From contig JAIPDO010000037.1 in assembly GCA_021737645.1 (NCBI GenBank), positions 1-38,291 of the forward strand: 38,291 bases of DNA. Direction: 5' to 3'. The notes below the pieces were generated by a model, which had not been told where the DNA came from, made no database searches, and worked only from the letters and a program-made list of their open reading frames with translations. Below are positions 35,690 through 38,291 of this stretch, in pieces. Position 1 is the stretch's first letter. The number at the start of each line of letters is the position of its first letter. The position numbers and the translations under genes were made by a program. This DNA comes from Desulfarculaceae bacterium. Its GTDB lineage: Bacteria > Desulfobacterota > Desulfarculia > Desulfarculales > Desulfarculaceae.

Positions 35690-36793
35690 ATGAAAAGACG
35701 CGACTTCTTGAAAAAGGCCGGTGCGGGCGCCGCGGCAGCCGCTGCGGCCACCGCCATATCGGCCCCGGCGGTGCTGGCCAAGAAAAAGATCAAATGGAAA
35801 ATGGTCACCACCTGGCCGCCCAAGCTGCCTTATCTGCAGACCGGGGCGGTGCGCCTGGCCAAACGGGTCAAGGAGATGTCCGGTGGCCAGTTCGACATCA
35901 AGGTCTACGCGGCCGGTGAGCTGATACCCGCCTTCGGCTCCTTCGAAGCGGTGAGCAACGGCACGGTGCAGGCCGGCAGCGGCGCGGCCTACTACTGGGC
36001 GGGCAAGACCCCGGCGGCCCAGTGGTTCGCGGCGGTGCCCTTCGGCCTCAACGCGGTGGGCATGGCCGCCTGGTTCTGGGGCGGCGACGGCCTGAAGCTG
36101 TGGGAAGAAACCTACGCTCCCTTCAACCTGGTCCCCCGCCCGGCGGGCAACACCGGGGTGCAGATGGGCGGCTGGTTCAATAAGAAGATCGAGACCATCA
36201 ACGACTTCAAGGGCCTGAAGATGCGCATCCCCGGCCTGGGCGGCAAGGTGCTGGCCAAGGCCGGCGGCACCGTGGTGCTTACTCCGGGCGGCGAGATCTT
36301 CACCAACCTGGAGCGCGGGGTCATCGACGCCACCGAGTGGGTGGGCCCCTTGCACGACTACATCATGGGCTTTTACAAAGTGGCCAAGTACTACTACTAC
36401 CCCGGTTGGCATGAGCCGGGAACCGTGCTGGAGAACTTCTTCAACAAGAAGGCCTACGACGCGCTGCCCAAGGAATACCAGACCATGCTGGACATGGCCT
36501 GCGCCGAGACCTACAACTGGATGCTATCGGGCTTCAACGCCGACAACGGCGCGGCCCTGGAGAAGCTGATCACCAAGCACAACGTGAACCTGGTGCGCTT
36601 CCCCGCAGACGTGCTGGCCCAACTGCGCACCATGGCCTACGAGACCCTGGACGAAATCGCGGCCAAGGACAAGCAGGCGGGCAAGGTGCACGCGGCCTTC
36701 AAGAAGTTCCAAAAGCAGGTGGGCGTCTGGGGCGAGGTCTCGGAAAAGGCCTACTACGACGTCATCGCCGAGAAGTTCAGCCTCAAGGGCTAG
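35690..36793 (+). CDS. dctP: TRAP transporter solute-binding protein, TakP-like, Tat-exported
   Basis: The 367-residue protein starts with a twin-arginine signal (RRDFLKK, then an Ala-rich hydrophobic stretch to about residue 30), so it is exported folded. The mature part matches the TakP branch of DctP proteins: MVTTWPPKLPYLQTG, GTVQAGSGAAYYWAGK, RPAGNTGVQMGGWF, LKMRIPGLGGKVL, GVIDATEWVGPLHDY and YYYYPGWHEPG. TakP of Rhodobacter binds 2-oxoacids such as pyruvate, so a small 2-oxo- or hydroxycarboxylate is the likely ligand, with no certainty. GGAGGAGAG precedes the ATG. It is followed by a strong terminator and belongs with the dctQM pair. Confidence 0.93.
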   Translation: MKRRDFLKKAGAGAAAAAAATAISAPAVLAKKKIKWKMVTTWPPKLPYLQTGAVRLAKRVKEMSGGQFDIKVYAAGELIPAFGSFEAVSNGTVQAGSGAAYYWAGKTPAAQWFAAVPFGLNAVGMAAWFWGGDGLKLWEETYAPFNLVPRPAGNTGVQMGGWFNKKIETINDFKGLKMRIPGLGGKVLAKAGGTVVLTPGGEIFTNLERGVIDATEWVGPLHDYIMGFYKVAKYYYYPGWHEPGTVLENFFNKKAYDALPKEYQTMLDMACAETYNWMLSGFNADNGAALEKLITKHNVNLVRFPADVLAQLRTMAYETLDEIAAKDKQAGKVHAAFKKFQKQVGVWGEVSEKAYYDVIAEKFSLKG

Positions 36794-36817
36794 GGCTACT
36801 CAACACCTCAAACACGG

Positions 36818-36849
36818 CCGGGGGCCCCGCAGGGGGCCTCCGGTTTTTT
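36818..36849 (+). terminator. Intrinsic terminator after the TRAP genes
   Basis: An 11-base GC-rich stem (CCGGGGGCCCC at 36818-36828 with GGGGCCTCCGG at 36833-36843, one G-U pair) and a 4-base loop are followed by TTTTTT. It lies between the binding-protein gene and the convergent MFS gene and could partly serve both. Confidence 0.88.
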
Positions 36850-36868
36850 GTGGGGCGGGAAACGGCGC

Positions 36869-38068
36869 TCAGGCCGGGTTCATTTTGGGGGTGCGGGAGA
36901 TCAACAGCAGGATGGCGGTGAGCACCAGGGCGGTGAAGCCGGCGATGCCCAAATACACCGAGCTGAGGCCCCAGGAGGCCTGCACCAGCCCGGCCAGCTC
37001 CACGGCCAGGGCTCCGATGCCGAAGGTCAAAACGAACTTCACCCCATAGGCGGTGTGCTGAAAGGCCGGGGGGCTCAGGCGGCTGACCAGGGTGTTTTCC
37101 ATGGGCTGCATGCCGATGAGGAAAAAGGCGTAGACCAGGGCCAACAGGGCCAGGGGCAGGTTGTAGGCCCAGACCATGAACAGCACCGCGGGCCAGCTTA
37201 TGGCGTGGAAGGTGAAGTAGCCCCAGCGGGGGTCCACCCGCTCGCCCAGCCAGCCCCCGGCCAGCTGGCCGAAGGCCCCTATGGTGAAAATGCCGCTGGT
37301 GATGATGGTGGCCATGAGGTTGCCCGAAATCCCGGCCCCGCCCACCGCTTGGAACCAGGCTAGCAGCTCGGGCCCGCGAAACTCCAGATAGGCGGGCAGG
37401 GTAACGGTCATGCCCCGGTAGGTGAACCCGGCCAGCATCATGGCGCACAGCAGGATCAAAAACGGCCCCACCATACCCTGGGCGCTGCGGGCCTGTTGGC
37501 CCTGGGCCCGCTGGGGCTCGTCCACCCGGAGCAGCACCATGGACACGAAACCCATGAGGTTCAAGACCCCCAGCACCACGAAGGCGGCCCGTGGCCCCCA
37601 CAGCCACACCGCCACCCCGGTGAACAGGGGCGCCGCGCCCAGGCCCAGGTTGCCGAAGATGCCGTTGTAGGCCATGCCCCGGGCGATGCGGCTGATGCCC
37701 CGGGCCACCAGGCCCAGCCCGGCGGGATGGTAGCAGCCGGAGAACAGGCCCACCCCGGCCAAGGCCAGGGTAAGCAGGAAGGGATCGGTGATGAAAAGGG
37801 CGGCTGCGATGCCGCTGACCCCGGCTCCCAGGAAGAACAGCACCAACAGGGGCTTGGCGCCGAAGCGGTCGCAGGCTAGGCCCCAGGGCAGGGCGGTGAT
37901 CCCGAACAGCAGGTATTGGTAGAGGCTTATGGGCAGCACCGCGCCCAGGGGCAGGCCCAGCATGGCCGCCAAGGGAACTGTAACCGAGGGGAACACCAGC
38001 ATGTTGTAATGGGATAGGAAGTGACCGAAGCAGGTCACCGCCAACAGCCGCCGCTCTTCAGGGTTCAC
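36869..38068 (-). CDS. Major facilitator superfamily transporter
   Basis: The 399-residue membrane protein has about 12 hydrophobic segments in two halves. The N-terminal helix reads FGHFLSHYNMLVFPS and the loop between helices 2 and 3 is GLACDRFGAKP, an MFS signature (G-x-x-x-D-R-F-G). It resembles the fosmidomycin-resistance-like and 3-hydroxyphenylpropionate-type MFS groups, but the substrate cannot be inferred. The GTG start at 38068 is preferred because GGGGAGGAG precedes it by three bases; a TTG at 38140 would add 24 residues without a clear binding site or helix. It is in the same orientation as the partial gene to its right, 84 bases away. Confidence 0.88.
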   Translation of the reverse strand: MNPEERRLLAVTCFGHFLSHYNMLVFPSVTVPLAAMLGLPLGAVLPISLYQYLLFGITALPWGLACDRFGAKPLLVLFFLGAGVSGIAAALFITDPFLLTLALAGVGLFSGCYHPAGLGLVARGISRIARGMAYNGIFGNLGLGAAPLFTGVAVWLWGPRAAFVVLGVLNLMGFVSMVLLRVDEPQRAQGQQARSAQGMVGPFLILLCAMMLAGFTYRGMTVTLPAYLEFRGPELLAWFQAVGGAGISGNLMATIITSGIFTIGAFGQLAGGWLGERVDPRWGYFTFHAISWPAVLFMVWAYNLPLALLALVYAFFLIGMQPMENTLVSRLSPPAFQHTAYGVKFVLTFGIGALAVELAGLVQASWGLSSVYLGIAGFTALVLTAILLLISRTPKMNPA

Positions 38069-38152
38069 CGGCTCCTCCCCAACGAGGTTCAAGGGCACAA
38101 GGGGTAGAAGCACCTTACCGTTTGGCGGAAGCTGAGGCAAGTGGGCGGTTTA

Positions 38153-38291
38153 TTAATAGGCGTAAGGCTCTTCGGGCCTCATCTCAAACATGTACGGCAC
38201 GGCCAGAGGCTTGATGGGCATCACCTTGTCGGCCTTGAACAGATAGCGCTGGTTGATAGCGCTCACCCGGTTGGTGCGCTTGTCCAACTGG
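38153..38291 (-). CDS. Unidentified protein, C-terminal end (partial)
   Basis: The minus-strand frame reads from the window edge for about 45 codons and ends with tandem TAA TAA (38155-38150). The residues include KRTNRVSAINQRYLF, MPIKPLAVPYMFEM and a final RPEEPYAY. The codon composition resembles the neighbouring genes, and the double stop supports a real gene end. The family is not recognised. It precedes the MFS gene on the same strand and may be in one transcript with it. Confidence 0.6.
   Translation of the reverse strand, partial: QLDKRTNRVSAINQRYLFKADKVMPIKPLAVPYMFEMRPEEPYAY

Overview
The window is a GC-rich stretch of a bacterial chromosome that is almost fully coding. Gene content points to an anaerobic Desulfobacterota-type bacterium: soluble heterodisulfide-reductase (Hdr) modules, a MetV/MetF methylene-tetrahydrofolate reductase pair, Qmo-like flavoproteins, TRAP transporters, sigma-54 regulators and a c-type-heme sensor kinase. 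A Desulfarculales-like organism using the Wood-Ljungdahl pathway would fit, but no 16S or marker gene is present, so the lineage is inference.

Layout. 1-143 is the tail of a glutamate-dehydrogenase-family gene. 195-1833 is a decayed patch: a DUF3987 (phage/plasmid primase-like) remnant fused in frame to a broken HD-GYP gene, followed by a possible insertion-sequence end. 1846-6344 holds ordinary single genes: an SH3 lipoprotein, a DUF389 membrane protein, a DegT-type aminotransferase and an MBL-fold hydrolase. 6347-23551 is the core, read on the minus strand. A sigma-54 activator is followed by an intergenic region with three TGTTGC...GCAACA palindromes and a GG-N10-GC promoter. Then come a heme-containing sensor kinase, a receiver-kinase hybrid, a universal stress protein, a receiver, hdrC, hdrB, a giant hdrA, mvhD, metV, metF and two Qmo-like genes, mostly overlapping or tightly packed.

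23759-31797 is a mirror module on the plus strand: a small possible NuoF-like Fe-S protein, a REP-like palindromic element, a second sigma-54 activator, an intergenic region with GTTTCA/TGAAAC repeats and a second GG-N10-GC promoter, then nuoE-, nuoF- and nuoG-like genes and an HdrA-MvhD fusion. It ends at a strong terminator. 31882-33372 is an MltF-type lytic transglycosylase. 33655-36793 is a TRAP transporter (small and large membrane subunits, then a Tat-exported binding protein of the TakP type) with a terminator. 36869-38068 is an MFS transporter, and a partial unidentified gene runs off the right edge.

How it works together (inference). Two paralogous sigma-54 activators, each with a cysteine-bearing PAS domain and each next to its own operator family, sit back to back and control two flavin-based electron-transfer complexes. 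One is an HdrCBA-MvhD-MetVF-Qmo-like system in which HdrA carries a built-in GltD/NfnB-like NAD(P)H module. The other is a NuoEFG-HdrA/MvhD system resembling the electron-input half of class II benzoyl-CoA reductase but without the catalytic subunits. A periplasmic diheme sensor kinase is the first gene of the Hdr-Met operon, which suggests that envelope redox state or a diatomic gas tunes this metabolism.
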